From an uncultured Lachnospiraceae bacterium (GTDB lineage: Bacteria; Bacillota; Clostridia; Lachnospirales; Lachnospiraceae): a DNA stretch of 6,193 nt. The position numbers and the translations under genes are program-made. The notes beneath the pieces are model-generated. The model saw only the letters and a list, made by a program, of their open reading frames with translations, was not told the DNA's origin and made no database searches. Positions 5,561-6,193 of this stretch are shown one piece after another. How positions within the stretch are numbered: the stretch's first letter is position 1; the number at the start of each line of letters is the position of its first letter. The stretch spans positions 1-6,193 of the forward strand of contig URUU01000068.1 of assembly GCA_900551235.1 (NCBI GenBank), read 5' to 3'.

Positions 5561-5674
5561 TTATGCTCCAGGTCTAGAATCATCTACTCCTCCTATTCCA
5601 CTTGTTGTGATTACATCCTCTGTTTCAAATTCAATAATCTCCATTTCTGCTGCTTCGTATGTCTCTTTCATCAT
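5561..5674 (-). CDS. 37-residue acidic peptide, possible precursor of a processed peptide
   Basis: ATG at 5674 (followed by a second ATG) has AAGGAAG 6 nt upstream. The product is MMKETYEAAEMEIIEFETED, then VITTSGIGGVDDSRPGA. It has an acidic N-terminal half and a small-residue C-terminal half (T, S, G), the layout of a leader plus core. It has no signal peptide and no cysteine. I recall a recurring type of short Lachnospiraceae protein with a Y-E-A-x-E-x-E-I-x-E-F-E-x-E-D-V-I-T-T-S-G pattern, usually annotated as hypothetical. Its stop is followed by a strong terminator, and a PqqD and a peptidase gene lie downstream. A substrate role for these is a plausible inference, not shown. It starts 25 nt after the stop of the surface-protein gene upstream, so both may share a transcript. 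Confidence 0.75.
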   Translation of the reverse strand: MMKETYEAAEMEIIEFETEDVITTSGIGGVDDSRPGA

Positions 5675-5699
5675 GCTAATCTTCCTTTCTTTTAGCCTA

Positions 5700-6193
5700 T
5701 TATTTAGTTTGTGTTCCGTAAATTGCATTACTGTATACCGTATATCTGATGCCATTTCTTTCATATACCATGTAGCCGGCCACTGTATGACCATCTCCAT
5801 AATTATTTACTTTTGAATAATAGAACTGTCCATCACTACCAAGCTTTGACATCACGGATGTAGAAATCACATCACCAGTTTCAAACGATATGCCTCCCTG
5901 TGAATAATCATGGTTATAAACCCTTAAAGTACCAATATCAACCAGCTTGCAATCCTCAGGCAACGTATAATTAAAATAAAATATCATCTTATAACAATTG
6001 TCTATTGCTGTATATTCCTCGTAGGTCGGCTCACCCATTGTTATCGTCGGCTCTTTCACTACCTCACTGTCTGCCTGCTCATAATATGCCGTAAGTGTGG
6101 TGTCTCCGGTGATGATGAAAGTATATGTGCTATCATAACTTACGATATTGCCATTTGCATCCTTCCAGCCAACAAACTGTTTACCTTCAATCG
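5700..6193 (-). CDS. C-terminal part of a large secreted protein with an InlB-type repeat (5' end outside window)
   Basis: The frame is open to the window edge, giving 163 residues and a natural TAA at 5700. The GTG near 6059 is internal, not a start. The first visible part, GKQFVGWKDANGNIVSYDST and then YTFIITGDTTLTAYYE, matches the W-x-D-x-x-G...Y...I-T-x-D-x-T-L-x-A-x-Y pattern of InlB B-repeat/Listeria-Bacteroides repeats, common in surface proteins of gut Firmicutes. A beta-rich, tyrosine-rich C-terminal domain of about 115 residues follows, which I do not recognise. It includes GISFETGDVISTSVMS, similar to a motif in the 37-residue peptide just downstream. There is no LPXTG or transmembrane anchor at the C-terminus, so the protein is either attached by an N-terminal part not seen here or released. 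Role unknown; adhesion is only a guess from the repeat class. Confidence 0.75.
   Translation of the reverse strand, partial: IEGKQFVGWKDANGNIVSYDSTYTFIITGDTTLTAYYEQADSEVVKEPTITMGEPTYEEYTAIDNCYKMIFYFNYTLPEDCKLVDIGTLRVYNHDYSQGGISFETGDVISTSVMSKLGSDGQFYYSKVNNYGDGHTVAGYMVYERNGIRYTVYSNAIYGTQTK

Noticed and set aside
6057..6059. GTG at 6059 as the start of the surface-protein gene
   Set aside because: The frame stays open to the window edge and encodes a well-formed InlB-type repeat upstream of this codon, with no ribosome binding site before it.
1..6193. CRISPR array, tRNA or rRNA gene
   Set aside because: No regularly spaced repeats, cloverleaf-like segments or rRNA-like conserved stretches were seen on either strand.

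Overview
The window looks like a piece of a gut Firmicutes chromosome, most likely family Lachnospiraceae (Blautia/Mediterraneibacter-like). The reasons are the strong AGGAGG ribosome binding sites, the secreted glycosidase with a lysine-rich coiled-coil/Fn3 tail, a BspA-like leucine-rich surface protein, and a PqqD plus S24/S26-peptidase gene pair. This placement rests on style of sequence, not on a database match. Every gene I can support lies on the minus strand, so the reading order runs from high to low coordinates.

From 6193 down to 4269 lies an accessory region. It holds the C-terminal end of a large secreted protein with an InlB-type repeat (5700..6193, entering from outside the window), a 37-residue peptide (5561..5674), a strong stem-loop terminator (5513..5537), and a small leucine-rich-repeat membrane-anchored protein whose signal peptide is in a different frame from its body (4664..5489). 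These are followed by a 28-residue reading frame that resembles the N-terminus of an HPr-kinase-like enzyme (4545..4631), a PqqD-family protein (4269..4529) and an S24/S26 peptidase with a Ser/His arrangement (3826..4272). PqqD and the peptidase overlap by 4 bp.

From 3829 down to about 3459 lies a scar. A start codon overlaps the peptidase stop by 4 bp. It is followed, out of frame, by what looks like the C-terminal tail of a nucleotidyltransferase, which runs in frame into a fragment of a large serine recombinase. I read this as a tailoring gene cassette that lost most of two enzyme genes (kinase-like and nucleotidyltransferase) while its PqqD and peptidase genes stayed intact.

From 3460 down to 117 is an independent transcription unit: a promoter, a good ribosome binding site, a 1045-residue secreted family 3 glycoside hydrolase and a rho-independent terminator. 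Its two catalytic domains are in the reverse of the usual order, and it ends in a coiled coil plus a basic Fn3 domain.

The point of most interest is the 37-residue peptide followed by a terminator, upstream of PqqD and a peptidase. This is the architecture of a processed-peptide system. The peptide also shares a FETxDVIxTS motif with the C-terminal part of the surface protein encoded just upstream. Whether the system still works is doubtful, given the damage around it.
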